Below are positions 35,450-43,944 of a stretch of DNA of 64,000 nucleotides, in pieces; position 1 is the first letter of the stretch, and each line of letters opens with the position of its first letter. A program made the translations under genes and the position numbers. This DNA is from Thermophilibacter immobilis (GTDB lineage Bacteria > Actinomycetota > Coriobacteriia > Coriobacteriales > Atopobiaceae). Location: assembly GCF_015277515.1 (NCBI RefSeq), contig NZ_CP063767.1, positions 930,001 to 994,000 on the forward strand. Direction: 5' to 3'. The notes under the pieces were generated by a model. The model made no database searches, was not told the DNA's origin, and worked only from the letters and a program-made list of their open reading frames with translations.

Positions 35450-36799
35450 ATGGACATCAGCGGGGCGATCTTTGACTGCGACGGGACCCTGGTCGACTCG
35501 ATGGACATGTGGAGGAGCGTCATCTCGTGGATGTCCGAGCGCTACGACGTGCCCGACGTCGATTTCGCGCGCGTGGAGATGCTTCCCCTGCGCGACACCT
35601 GCACGCTCTTCCATGACGAGCTCGGGGCGGACCTCTCGGCCGAGGACATTTACGAGGAGGTCTGCGCGCATCTGCGTGACGTCTACGAGCACGAGGTAGA
35701 GGCCATGCCAGGAGTCCGCGCCCTCCTGGACGAGCTCGCGGCTGCGGGCGTGCCCTTGGCCGTGGCCTCGTCCACCCCGGTTCGCGAGCTGAGAAGCGCC
35801 CTGGGGGCCCACGACCTTCTGGGCTACTTCGAGACCCTCGTGAGCACCGAGGACGTGGGCGGCCGCGACAAGGACTGCCCCGACGTCTACCTCGAGGCGG
35901 CGCGCAGGCTCGGCTCGGACCCCACGACCACCTGGGTCTTCGAGGACGCCCCCTTTGGCGTGCGCACGGCCCGCGAGGCGGGCTTCGCCGTTGTCGGCCT
36001 CCTCAACGACCACGACGGACGCCGTGAGGAGGACTTTGCCCCCGCCGACATCCTCGCGCACGGCCTTGCCGAGATCTCGCTCGCGCGTCTGCGCGACTAC
36101 GAGCGGACGGTTGCCACTGCGTCGCCGCGCGAGCCGCTTGGCGTGCTCGTCGTTGCCGGCTCGCCGGACCCGAGCTCGCCGGCGCTCGTGGCCGAGCTCG
36201 CCCGCGCCTCCGCCTACGTCATCTGCGCCGACCGCGGCGCCGACGCCTGTCGCGCGGCGGGCGTGTCCCCGGACGTCTTCTGCGGCGACGAGGACTCGGT
36301 CTCCGCGGATGCTGCGGCGTGGGCCCGCTCCTCAGCTGCCACGACCGTGGACTTTCCTACGGAGAAGTACGCGACCGACCTCGCGATCGCCCTGGACTGC
36401 GCGGCCCACGAGGCCGCGCGCAGAGAGGCGTCCCTCTCGCTGACCCTCACCTGCGCCTCGGGAGGTCGACCCGACCATGCCCTGGCGGTCGTGGGGCAGC
36501 TCGCCCTCGCCGCGCGGGGAGGGGCCGCGGCGCGACTCGTCGAGGACGACTACGAGATGCGCGTCGTGTCTCCGGCATCTGCGGACGTCTGGGAGCTCGG
36601 ACCCAGCGCCGTGGGCAGGACCTTCTCGGCCGTGGCCCTGGAGCAGGGCACCCGCGTCGACGAGGAGGGCATGCGCTGGCCCCTCGCCGACAAGCCGATG
36701 GAGCTCCTGGGCGACCTGGGCGTGTCGAACGTCGTCACCCGTCCGGACGCGCTCGTGCGCTGCCGCGCGGGCGCCGTCGCGGCGTTTCTGATCGCCTAG
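35450..36799 (+). CDS. Fusion of HAD hydrolase and thiamine pyrophosphokinase
   Basis: 449 residues with two enzymes. Residues 1-220 are a HAD-superfamily phosphatase of the phosphoglucomutase-like type (FDCDGTLVDSMDMW with nucleophile Asp, VASSTP, and KDCPDVYLEAARRLG then VFEDAPFGVRTA). Residues ~230-449 match thiamine pyrophosphokinase, which makes thiamine diphosphate from thiamine and ATP: CADRGADACRAAG, FCGDEDSV, FPTEKYATDLAIAL, CASGGRPDHALAVVGQL and a conserved SNVVTRPDALVRCRAG tail. ATG 35450 has AGGGAG upstream. The HAD part might dephosphorylate a thiamine-related compound, but that is inference; fusion to a housekeeping kinase hints at metabolite repair. No TPP riboswitch was seen upstream. 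Confidence 0.88.
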   Translation: MDISGAIFDCDGTLVDSMDMWRSVISWMSERYDVPDVDFARVEMLPLRDTCTLFHDELGADLSAEDIYEEVCAHLRDVYEHEVEAMPGVRALLDELAAAGVPLAVASSTPVRELRSALGAHDLLGYFETLVSTEDVGGRDKDCPDVYLEAARRLGSDPTTTWVFEDAPFGVRTAREAGFAVVGLLNDHDGRREEDFAPADILAHGLAEISLARLRDYERTVATASPREPLGVLVVAGSPDPSSPALVAELARASAYVICADRGADACRAAGVSPDVFCGDEDSVSADAAAWARSSAATTVDFPTEKYATDLAIALDCAAHEAARREASLSLTLTCASGGRPDHALAVVGQLALAARGGAAARLVEDDYEMRVVSPASADVWELGPSAVGRTFSAVALEQGTRVDEEGMRWPLADKPMELLGDLGVSNVVTRPDALVRCRAGAVAAFLIA

Positions 36800-36878
36800 C
36801 GCGTTGCGCGGTGGTTCCTTGGCGTCTCTGCATGGTGTCCCTGCGCCATAAAAGTCCATAATGGGTTGGGCTTTTTCG

Positions 36879-36906
36879 TTGCAGAGGCCCGACGCTGTGC
36901 TATATT
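36879..36906 (+). promoter_or_regulatory. Promoter of rpmB
   Basis: TTGCAG (36879-36884) and TATATT (36901-36906) are separated by 16 nt, about 60 nt before the rpmB start. Confidence 0.7.
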
Positions 36907-36967
36907 CATACGGCTTTGGAAAGTTGCGGGCGCGCCTGAGTCCCGCGCCCCCGAGGAGGTACGAGTC

Positions 36968-37156
36968 ATGTCGAAGGTCTGTGAGTTCTGCGGCAAGCAC
37001 GCCGTTGCCGGTCATTCCATCAGCCACTCTCACCGCGTGGTGAACCGCACGTTCAAGCCGAACATCCAGCGGGTCACCGTCGTCGTCGATGGTCACCGTC
37101 GGAAGGCCAACGTCTGTTCGCGCTGCCTTAAGTCCGGTAAGATCGCGCGCAGCTAG
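36968..37156 (+). CDS. rpmB: Ribosomal protein L28 (bL28)
   Basis: 62 residues. The sequence SKVCEFCGKHAVAGHSISHS, then HRVVNRTFKPNIQRV and NVCSRCLKSGKI, is the zinc-binding (four-Cys) form of L28, part of the large ribosomal subunit. ATG 36968 has GGAGG upstream; a longer frame upstream is not supported. It is flanked by its own promoter and a strong terminator, so it is monocistronic. Having the C-plus form matters for zinc economy: many actinobacteria carry a zinc-free second copy elsewhere. Confidence 0.97.
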   Translation: MSKVCEFCGKHAVAGHSISHSHRVVNRTFKPNIQRVTVVVDGHRRKANVCSRCLKSGKIARS

Positions 37157-37179
37157 CGCCGCACAGAGCACGTCCAAGG

Positions 37180-37208
37180 GGAGGCCGCCACGAGCGGCCT
37201 CCTTTTTT
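37180..37208 (+). terminator. Intrinsic terminator of rpmB
   Basis: A perfect 9-bp stem (37180-37188 with 37194-37202) closes loop CACGA and is followed by six T. Confidence 0.95.
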
Positions 37209-37332
37209 GCGGCGCATGAGGGCCACGGGCCGGCCGTTCGTGAGGGCCGCTCAGAGGGTTGCTCACGAATCGTGGGCCAGGGCAGCCCGGCGGGCGGTTT
37301 GCCGTTGCGTGCGCTCTGCGAATTCCGGGAGG

Positions 37333-37367
37333 CAGAATCCATTTACGTTATACTGAATCGGATTCTG
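37333..37367 (+). promoter_or_regulatory. Promoter region of the Asp23/Gls24 gene with a flanking dyad
   Basis: CAGAATCC (37333-37340) and its exact reverse complement GGATTCTG (37360-37367) bracket a -10-like TTATACT (37348-37354), 36 nt before the start codon. The layout looks like a repressor operator over the -10 region. No clear -35 element was found. Confidence 0.45.
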
Positions 37368-37402
37368 AATGATCACTCTTCTTTTCCAGCGAGAGGAGAC
37401 AC

Positions 37403-37750
37403 ATGTCTGGTGTCGTTCCGGGAACGCTTAAGGTGTCCAACGACTGCATCGCCGACCTCGCGGGCTACGCCGCCCTCGAGTGCTACGGCGTGGTCGGCAT
37501 GGCCGAAATCGACGAGCAGGCCGGGGTGGCGCGTCTCCTGCCGTCCTTCCGCCTGCGCAAGGGCATCGACGTCGCCGCCGAGGACGGGCGCGTCGTCGTT
37601 GACCTTCACGTGATCGTGGAACAGGGTGTCAACATGGCCTCGGTCGTGGGAAACCTCACGAGCTCCGTCAGGTTCCTGCTCAAGCAGATCGCCGAGCTCG
37701 CAAACGTTGACGTGCGCGTCCACATCGAGGGCCTGCGCAACGCGCGCTAG
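37403..37750 (+). CDS. Asp23/Gls24 family envelope stress protein
   Basis: 115 residues covering one complete Asp23 domain: VSNDCIADLAGYAALECYGV, then GIDVAAEDGRVVVDLHVIVE and NVDVRVHIEGLRN. Members of this family bind membrane anchors near the cell envelope and are linked to alkaline or envelope stress. ATG 37403 has GAGAGGAG upstream. The gene next to it encodes a DAK2 protein, a pairing that is widespread in Firmicutes (yloU-yloV), so the two are likely one operon. The dyad at 37333-37367 may control it. Confidence 0.93.
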   Translation: MSGVVPGTLKVSNDCIADLAGYAALECYGVVGMAEIDEQAGVARLLPSFRLRKGIDVAAEDGRVVVDLHVIVEQGVNMASVVGNLTSSVRFLLKQIAELANVDVRVHIEGLRNAR

Positions 37751-37787
37751 ATACCCGTATCGACCAAGGAACCGAGGTTCTACGAAG

Positions 37788-39449
37788 ATGATTTCGACCG
37801 TCATCCGCAGGTGCTTTCCCGCGGCAGCCCAGGTCGTGGCCGACCGCGCCGAGGACATCAACAAGCTCAACGTCTTTCCCGTCCCCGACGGCGACACCGG
37901 CACCAACATGTCCCTGACGCTCGGTACCGTCGTGCGCGAGGTCCAGGCCCTGCCCGAGGGCGCCTCGATCGAGGACATCGCCCGGGCGATCACCCACGGC
38001 TCGCTCATGGGCGCGCGCGGCAACTCGGGCGTCATCACGAGCCAGATTCTGCGTGGCATCGCCGAGGGGCTCTGCGACGCCAAGGGCCAGGAGGACCCCA
38101 CGCCCGCCGACATCGCGCACGCCTGGAGGCGTGGCGTCAAGGTGGCCTTCAAGGCCGTTCGCAAGCCGGTCGAGGGCACGATCCTCACGGTCCTGAAGGA
38201 CGTCTCCGCCCGCGCCGACCAGCTCGAGAAGACCAAGATCACCACGCGAGAGATGCTCGACGCGCTCGTCGTGGAGGCCTACGAGTCCGTGGCGCGCACC
38301 CCCGACCTCCTGCCCGTCCTCAAGGAGAACGGTGTCGTGGACTCGGGCGCCTTCGGCTTCGCCACCTTCCTCGAGGCCTTCGTCAACGCCGCCCTGGGCA
38401 AGTCCGACGGGCTCACCGACTTCAAGACCACCGTCGACGCCAAGGCCGACGTCACCTCCAAGGTCGCCATCGAGCTCAACGACGACTGGGAGGGCTCCCA
38501 GTACCGCTACTGCAACGAGTTCCTCTTCCACGCCGAGAAGCCCTTTGACGCCGACGAGGCCCTCTCCTACCTGGCCACGCTCGGCGACTGCGAGCTCGTC
38601 GTGGGTTCCTATCCCGACTTTAAGGTCCACGTGCACTCCAACGAGCCCAACCTCGTGCTCGCCTACATGCTGCAGTACGGCCAGATCTTCGAGGTCTTCA
38701 TCCACAACATGGACATGGAGTCCCAGGACCGCACGGCCAAGATCGCGGCCGACCAGGCGGGCGCGCCGAGCACGCAGGCCAAGAAGCCCCTGGGCTTCGT
38801 GGCCGTGGCCGCCGGCTCGGGCGAGGCCGACATCCTGCGCTCGCTCGGCGTCGACGTGGTCGTCTCGGGAGGCCAGACCATGAACCCCTCCACGGCCGAC
38901 ATCCTCGCCGCCATCGACGAGGTCAACGCCGAGTCCGTCATCGTCTTGCCCGACAACGGCAACATCCGCATGGCCGCGGAGGCCGCGGCCTCCGCCTGCG
39001 ACTCCGCGCGCGTGGCCGTGGTCCCCACCAAGACCGTGCCCCAGGGCTTCTCGGCCATGTTCGCCACGGACCTGGACGCCTCTCTCGAGGACAACGTCGA
39101 GGCCATGACCGAAGCCATCGCCGAGGTGCGCGGCGGCGAGGTCACGCGCGCCGTGCGCGACTCCGCGGCCGCCGACGGGACGCCCATCCACGCGGGCGAC
39201 GTCATGGGCATCCAGGACGGCTCGATCGAGCTCGTGGGTGACTCCCTCGACGGCGTCACGCTCGAGCTCATCGCCCGCATGCAGGCGGACGAGGAGGGCG
39301 ACTCCCTCACGATCCTCGCGGGCCAGGACCTGGACGATGCGGCCTTCTCGGCGCTCGTGGACGCCATCGAGGCCGCCCAGCCCGACCTCGAGGTCGACCC
39401 GCACCGCGGCGAGCAGCCCCTCTACCCCGTGATCTTCTCGATCGAGTAG
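37788..39449 (+). CDS. DAK2 domain protein, YloV/FakA-like
   Basis: 553 residues. The N-terminal DAK2 domain has the nucleotide-binding motifs INKLNVFPVPDGDTGTNMSL and HGSLMGARGNSGVITSQILR. A central region and a C-terminal domain follow (VVSGGQTMNPSTADILAAID and VLPDNGNIRMAAEAAA). This is the plan of FakA, the ATP-binding subunit of fatty acid kinase, which phosphorylates fatty acids bound to a FakB partner. No FakB (DegV) gene is adjacent; one would be expected elsewhere. ATG 37788 is 37 nt after the Asp23 gene, and longer upstream frames are shadows. RecG starts 8 nt after its stop. Confidence 0.92.
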   Translation: MISTVIRRCFPAAAQVVADRAEDINKLNVFPVPDGDTGTNMSLTLGTVVREVQALPEGASIEDIARAITHGSLMGARGNSGVITSQILRGIAEGLCDAKGQEDPTPADIAHAWRRGVKVAFKAVRKPVEGTILTVLKDVSARADQLEKTKITTREMLDALVVEAYESVARTPDLLPVLKENGVVDSGAFGFATFLEAFVNAALGKSDGLTDFKTTVDAKADVTSKVAIELNDDWEGSQYRYCNEFLFHAEKPFDADEALSYLATLGDCELVVGSYPDFKVHVHSNEPNLVLAYMLQYGQIFEVFIHNMDMESQDRTAKIAADQAGAPSTQAKKPLGFVAVAAGSGEADILRSLGVDVVVSGGQTMNPSTADILAAIDEVNAESVIVLPDNGNIRMAAEAAASACDSARVAVVPTKTVPQGFSAMFATDLDASLEDNVEAMTEAIAEVRGGEVTRAVRDSAAADGTPIHAGDVMGIQDGSIELVGDSLDGVTLELIARMQADEEGDSLTILAGQDLDDAAFSALVDAIEAAQPDLEVDPHRGEQPLYPVIFSIE

Positions 39450-39457
39450 ACGCTCGC

Positions 39458-41620
39458 GTGGGGACGCGCCTTGCCATAGCGACTGCCGCAGAGAGGGTGC
39501 AGAGAACCTGTGCTCTCTCTGACGCTGTCTCGCGGCTGCGCTACGTCTCGGGCCAGCGCGCCCAGGCGCTCGAGCGCCTGGGGATCCTCCGCGTGCGCGA
39601 CCTCCTGCTCCACGTGCCCCACCGCTACCTCGACTTCACCCATCAGGTCCCCATAAGCCACGCGGACGTGGGGCAGGACGCCACGATCGTCGCCACCGTC
39701 GACAAGGTCGAGCTCAAGCGGCCCCGCCCGCGCATGCAGATCGTGGAGCTCTCGGTGATGGACGACACGGGCGTCCTCGTGGCCACGTTCTTCCGCCAGC
39801 CCTGGATCGCCGAGCAGGTCAAGGTCGGCGACGTAGTGGCCCTGTCCGGCAAGGTGAGCTTCGCCTACGGCTTCAGGCAGATGAAGGCGCCCTTCCACGA
39901 GGTCCTGGACTCGCCCTCCGGGCGCGGCTCCTACGCGCGGGTCCTCCCGGTCCACCCGGTGGGGGAGGGCGTCACGGCCTCCTGGATGCGTCGGATCGAA
40001 GCGGCGGCCCTGGCCGACGTGGGCGACGTGGGCGACTGGCTGCCCGTCCGCCTCGCGTGCTCCCACGGGCTCATGACGCTCGCCCGCGCCCTGCGCGAGG
40101 TCCACTTCCCGTCTACGACGGCCGCGGCCGAGGCCGCGCGCAGGAGGCTCGCCTACGACGAGCTGCTCTGCCTCCAGCTCGCCCTCCTCACGCGCCGCAC
40201 GGTCGAGCTCGCGGGGGCGACTCCCCAGGTGCACGTCACGTCCGGGCCGCACCTCGCCGCGCTTCTCGCGGCGCTGCCCTTCACGCTCACCGCCGAGCAG
40301 CGCGCCTGCGCCGACCAGATCCTGGCCGACATGGCCGCTCCGCACGTGATGAACCGCCTGCTTTTGGGCGACGTAGGCACCGGCAAGACCGCCGTGGCCG
40401 CCGTGGCGCTCGCGGCCGTGGCCGACACGGGGACCCAGGCCGCCGTCATGGCCCCTACCTCGGTCCTCGCGCGCCAGTACGCCGAGAAGCTCGGCCCCGT
40501 GCTCGACGCCGCCCACGTGAGCTGGGCGCTCGTCACGGGGTCCACGCCCTCCGACGAGCGCGCACTCAGCTCCGACGCGCTCGCGAGAGGCGAGCTCACG
40601 GTGTGCTTCGGCACGACTGCGCTGCTCTCGGAGGACCTCGAGTTTTTGGCCCTGTCGCTCGTGGTCATCGACGAGCAGCATCGCTTCGGCGTGGACCAGC
40701 GCGCCGCCCTCCGGCGCAAGGGCGCGGGCGCCGACCTGCTCGCCATGACGGCCACGCCCATCCCGCGCACGCTGGCCCTGTCAATCTACGGCGATGTAGA
40801 GCTCTCGCAGATCAGGAGGCGCCCGCACGCGGGCGCCGGCGTGAGCACCAGGGTCGTGACGCCCGACAACCTCGACCTGGCCTGGGGCGCCATCCGCGAC
40901 GCCTGCGCCCGGGGCCACCAGGCCTACGTGGTGTGCCCCCTCGTCGACGACGCCGATGACGGCTCGGAGCTCGACGACGTCCCCGAGTCCGTGCGCTCGA
41001 CGTCGTCTCGGCTGCGCTCCGCCACCGCGACCGCGGACGACCTCTCCTCCCGCGTGCTGCCGGACCTGACCTCGGACCTCATCCACGGGCGCATGTCGGC
41101 CGCCGAGAAGGACCGCGCCATGGAGCGCTTCCGCGCGGGCGCCACGGACGTCCTCGTGGCGACGACCGTCGTGGAGGTGGGCGTCGACGTGCCCAACGCG
41201 ACGGTCATGGTCGTGCTCGACGCCGATCGCTTTGGGCTGGCGACGCTGCACCAGCTCAGGGGCCGCGTGGGCCGCGGCGACGCCGCGGGGGTGGTCTTTC
41301 TGTCGTGCGCCGCCAGGCGCGGCAGCGCCGCCCGTGCGCGCCTGGCGGCGCTCGAGGCCACCTCGGACGGCTCAGAGCTCGCCGAGCTCGACCTGCACCT
41401 GCGCCACGAGGGGGAGGTCCTGGGCTACCGCCAGCACGGTGGCGTGTCGCTGGAGATCTCCGACCTCGACCAGGATCGCGACCTCGTCGAGGCGGCCCAC
41501 GGCGACGCCCGCGCCCTGGCCCAGGACGACCCGCGCCTCGCGGCGCCCGCGCACCGCGCCCTGGCGCTCGAGGTGCGCGACCGGTTCGGGGCCTACTTCG
41601 AGGAGCTGGAGCACGCATGA
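39458..41620 (+). CDS. recG: ATP-dependent DNA helicase RecG
   Basis: 720 residues. A wedge/OB domain (about 60-170, with VPHRYLDFT and ATVDKVELKRP) is followed by helicase motifs: Walker A LLLGDVGTGKTAVA near residue 304, motif II VVIDEQHRFGV near 404, MTATPIPRTLALS, and in domain 2 HGRMSAAEKDRAM and VVEVGVDVPNATVMV, RGRVGRGD. RecG reverses stalled replication forks and branch-migrates Holliday junctions. GTG 39458 has no strong ribosome binding site, so coupling to the preceding gene (8-nt gap) is likely. Its TGA overlaps the ATG of rsmD. The length is within the family norm. Confidence 0.96.
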   Translation: MGTRLAIATAAERVQRTCALSDAVSRLRYVSGQRAQALERLGILRVRDLLLHVPHRYLDFTHQVPISHADVGQDATIVATVDKVELKRPRPRMQIVELSVMDDTGVLVATFFRQPWIAEQVKVGDVVALSGKVSFAYGFRQMKAPFHEVLDSPSGRGSYARVLPVHPVGEGVTASWMRRIEAAALADVGDVGDWLPVRLACSHGLMTLARALREVHFPSTTAAAEAARRRLAYDELLCLQLALLTRRTVELAGATPQVHVTSGPHLAALLAALPFTLTAEQRACADQILADMAAPHVMNRLLLGDVGTGKTAVAAVALAAVADTGTQAAVMAPTSVLARQYAEKLGPVLDAAHVSWALVTGSTPSDERALSSDALARGELTVCFGTTALLSEDLEFLALSLVVIDEQHRFGVDQRAALRRKGAGADLLAMTATPIPRTLALSIYGDVELSQIRRRPHAGAGVSTRVVTPDNLDLAWGAIRDACARGHQAYVVCPLVDDADDGSELDDVPESVRSTSSRLRSATATADDLSSRVLPDLTSDLIHGRMSAAEKDRAMERFRAGATDVLVATTVVEVGVDVPNATVMVVLDADRFGLATLHQLRGRVGRGDAAGVVFLSCAARRGSAARARLAALEATSDGSELAELDLHLRHEGEVLGYRQHGGVSLEISDLDQDRDLVEAAHGDARALAQDDPRLAAPAHRALALEVRDRFGAYFEELEHA

Positions 41621-42204
41621 GAATCGTGGGCGGCAAGTGGCGCGGGAGGTCCGTGGCGGCGCCCGAGGGGCGGCAGACCACCCGTCCCACGACGGACCGC
41701 GCGCGGGAGTCCATCGCCTCGATGATTCTCTCGGCGGCCGGGCTCGACCTCTCGGGTGCCTCGGTGCTCGACGCCTTCGCGGGCTCGGGGGCCATGGGCC
41801 TCGAGCTCGTCTCGCGCGGGGCCGCGCGCGCCACCTTCGTGGACCGCGACCGGACGGCCGCCCGCCGCGTGCGCGCGAGCGCGCAGGCCCTGGGGGCGCG
41901 GCCCGAGGAGTTTTTCTCCCTGGCCGGCGACGTCTTCGCCCTGGCGGCCCGTGGGCTCGCGGGTGCGCCCTTCGACGTGGTCTTTCTCGACCCGCCCTAC
42001 GCCGTGGGGGCGACGCGCGCCTCGGAGCTCGTGAGGGCTCTGGCCCGGACGGGACAGCTCGCGGACGGCGCCCTGGTGGTCTACGAGCACTCCGCCGGAC
42101 AGGACGGGCTCGCGGGGCCCGGCCTGTCCGGCCTGCGCTCCAAGACGCACGGCATCACGACCGTTGACCTTCTGGTCTCACACGCAGATGGGTGGAAGCA
42201 ATGA
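41617..42204 (+). CDS. rsmD: 16S rRNA (guanine-966-N2)-methyltransferase RsmD
   Basis: 195 residues. It starts MRIVGGKWRGRSVAAPEG, then RPTTDRARESIASMI, the typical RsmD N-terminus. SAM-binding motif I is VLDAFAGSGAMGLE, and the catalytic DPPY motif is in VVFLDPPYAVG. It methylates G966 of 16S rRNA during 30S assembly. The ATG overlaps the recG stop (ATGA). Its own TGA overlaps the ATG of coaD in the same way, making a tightly coupled recG-rsmD-coaD unit; rsmD-coaD adjacency is very common in bacteria. Confidence 0.96.
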   Translation: MRIVGGKWRGRSVAAPEGRQTTRPTTDRARESIASMILSAAGLDLSGASVLDAFAGSGAMGLELVSRGAARATFVDRDRTAARRVRASAQALGARPEEFFSLAGDVFALAARGLAGAPFDVVFLDPPYAVGATRASELVRALARTGQLADGALVVYEHSAGQDGLAGPGLSGLRSKTHGITTVDLLVSHADGWKQ

Positions 42205-42731
42205 GCAGCACTATCACGCACGTCGTCGTCCCGGGGACCTTCGACCCGGTCACGCTCGGGCACGTCGACGTCATCCGCCGCGCGCGGCGGCTCTTTCCCC
42301 GCGTCACCGTGGCCGTGGCCTCCTCGGCCAACAAGAACGGGTACGGCACGGCCTTCTCGCTTGCTGACCGCGTGGAGATGATCCGTGAGGCGCTCGCGCT
42401 CGAGGGACTGCCGGACGATGTGGGGGTCGAGTCGTTCTCCGGGCTTCTCGTGGACTTTTGCCACGAGCTGGGGGCCGGCGGGGTGGTCAAGGGCCTGCGC
42501 GCCATGACCGACTTCGAGTACGAGCTGCAGCAGGCCGACCTCAACAGTCACATGGCCCCTGACCTCGAGTCCGTCTTCGTCATGTCGAGCCCCACCTACG
42601 GCTACGTCTCGTCCTCGATCGTGCGCGAGATCGCCTCGATGGGCTCCGACGTGAGCATCCTGGTTCCCGCCAACGTCAACGCGCGCCTGCGTGCGCACTA
42701 CGCTGCCGAGGATGGGCCCGAGCGCGCTTGA
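42201..42731 (+). CDS. coaD: Phosphopantetheine adenylyltransferase
   Basis: 176 residues. It transfers AMP from ATP to 4'-phosphopantetheine, the fourth step of coenzyme A synthesis. Motifs: VVPGTFDPVTLGHVDVIRRA with the TxGH nucleotidyl-transfer site, KGLRAMTDFEYELQQADLN, and SSPTYGYVSSSIVREIASMG (the ISSTxxR-like site). ATG 42201 overlaps the rsmD TGA; GTG 42192 is an unlikely alternative. Coupling with acyl carrier protein and plsX a few kb downstream is a matter of neighbourhood, not of operon structure. Confidence 0.96.
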   Translation: MSSTITHVVVPGTFDPVTLGHVDVIRRARRLFPRVTVAVASSANKNGYGTAFSLADRVEMIREALALEGLPDDVGVESFSGLLVDFCHELGAGGVVKGLRAMTDFEYELQQADLNSHMAPDLESVFVMSSPTYGYVSSSIVREIASMGSDVSILVPANVNARLRAHYAAEDGPERA

Positions 42732-42777
42732 GGTTCTCGTTGACGGCCGAGGCCGTTTCGTGCAACCCTGTCCAATC

Positions 42778-42786
42778 TGCTACTAT
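42778..42786 (+). promoter_or_regulatory. Extended -10 promoter before the SepIVA-like gene
   Basis: TG-C-TACTAT (42778-42786) forms an extended -10 about 70 nt before the start codon. No good -35 was found, as is common with extended -10 promoters. A closely similar TGCTATAGT element precedes rpmF. Confidence 0.5.
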
Positions 42787-42855
42787 GCATGTAAATGGGG
42801 CCATGCCATGCCACGCAAGCCATGCGTCCTTTGAGCTACGCGAGAGGAGCCCTGG

Positions 42856-43353
42856 ATGCAGCCAGGTGAGGAAATTGAGAGCTTGGTCGACGAGCTCGAG
42901 CAGATCGTGAACGAGGGCAAGTCGCCCCTCATGGACAATGGCCAGAAGAAGATCGTCGACGCCCAGGACGTCTACGAGATCCTGGACGAGATTCGCCGCC
43001 TGTTCCCGCAGGAGTTCCAGGACGCGCGCCGCATCCTCAAGGAGGAGCAGGAGACGCTCGACCGCGCCCAGCAGCAGGCCAGTTCCATCATCGCCGACGC
43101 CCAGCAGCAGGCCATGATCCTCGCCGGCGACCAGGAGGTCGTCCGCCTGGCCCAGCAGCAGGCCGACGGCGTGCGCGACCAGGCCGCGCAGTACGAGCGT
43201 GACACCCGCTACAACGCCGAGGAGTACGCCGACACGGTCCTCGCGCACCTCGAGGAGAACCTCAAGTCGCTCACCGGCTCCGTCTCGCGCGTGCGCCAGA
43301 CCCTGGACGAGAACTCCGGCGCCCGCAACACCACCAACAACGTTCCCTGGTAG
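42856..43353 (+). CDS. DivIVA-domain septation protein, SepIVA-like
   Basis: 165 residues, highly charged, with a long coiled coil (about 50-110, rich in Gln and Ala: EEQETLDRAQQQASSIIADA). The N-terminus (IVDAQDVYEILDEIRRLFPQ) resembles DivIVA-like proteins. In mycobacteria a protein of this type (SepIVA) lies just before DUF177 and rnc and is needed for division. Here the order SepIVA-like, DUF177, rpmF, plsX, acpP, rnc, smc closely matches that. ATG 42856 has GAGAGGAG upstream. The role in septation is inferred from this synteny; an F-type ATPase b-subunit-like annotation would be a misreading of the coiled coil. Confidence 0.8.
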   Translation: MQPGEEIESLVDELEQIVNEGKSPLMDNGQKKIVDAQDVYEILDEIRRLFPQEFQDARRILKEEQETLDRAQQQASSIIADAQQQAMILAGDQEVVRLAQQQADGVRDQAAQYERDTRYNAEEYADTVLAHLEENLKSLTGSVSRVRQTLDENSGARNTTNNVPW

Positions 43354-43356
43354 CCG

Positions 43357-43944
43357 ATGAGCCCTCTGATCATCTCGCTTGACGAGCGCCTCTCCAATCC
43401 CGGTGACACGCTGCCGGTGGCGGGCCATCTTGACCAGGATGGCTATGCCCTGGGCGACCACGAGTTTTCGCTGCCCGACGGCATGGACTACGACGTCGTT
43501 CTCACCAACGCCGGCGAGGGCGTCCTCGTCACGGGCCTGCTCAAGGCTCACGTCGTGGGAGCGTGCGACCGCTGCCTGGAGGAGGCCGCCTTCGACGTGG
43601 CCTCGGAGGTGGACGAGTACTACCTCTTCGAGGAGCCCGAGGACCTCTCCGACGACGAGGACGAGGCCGACTACGAGCTCGTCGGCGACGACCACACGAT
43701 CGACCTCGCGGGCGCCCTCGTCTCGGCGCTCGTGATGGAGACGCCGTTCGTGGTGCTGTGCCGGCCCGACTGCAGGGGGCTCTGCCCCGTCTGCGGCGCC
43801 AACCTCAACGAGGGCGACTGCGGCCATGGCGCGGCCCTGGAGGCCGCGCGCGAGGAGGACCGCCTCATGGCGAGCCCCTTCGTGGCCCTCTCCGGGCTTG
43901 ATCTGGGCGAGGGCGGCTCTGCGGACGAGGTGCCCGGGGAGTAG
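43357..43944 (+). CDS. DUF177 (YceD-like) protein
   Basis: 195 residues. It has the DUF177 core: GACDRCLEEAAFDVASEVDE with the conserved Cys pair, an acidic insert, DLAGALVSALVMETPFVVLC, and a zinc-binding tail (CRPDCRGLCPVCGANLNEGD). YceD proteins are linked to rRNA or L32-related metabolism because they nearly always sit before rpmF, as here. ATG 43357 starts 4 nt after the preceding stop, so the gene is coupled to the SepIVA-like gene. The L32 gene lies 413 nt downstream with its own promoter, so it can also be expressed separately. Confidence 0.93.
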   Translation: MSPLIISLDERLSNPGDTLPVAGHLDQDGYALGDHEFSLPDGMDYDVVLTNAGEGVLVTGLLKAHVVGACDRCLEEAAFDVASEVDEYYLFEEPEDLSDDEDEADYELVGDDHTIDLAGALVSALVMETPFVVLCRPDCRGLCPVCGANLNEGDCGHGAALEAAREEDRLMASPFVALSGLDLGEGGSADEVPGE

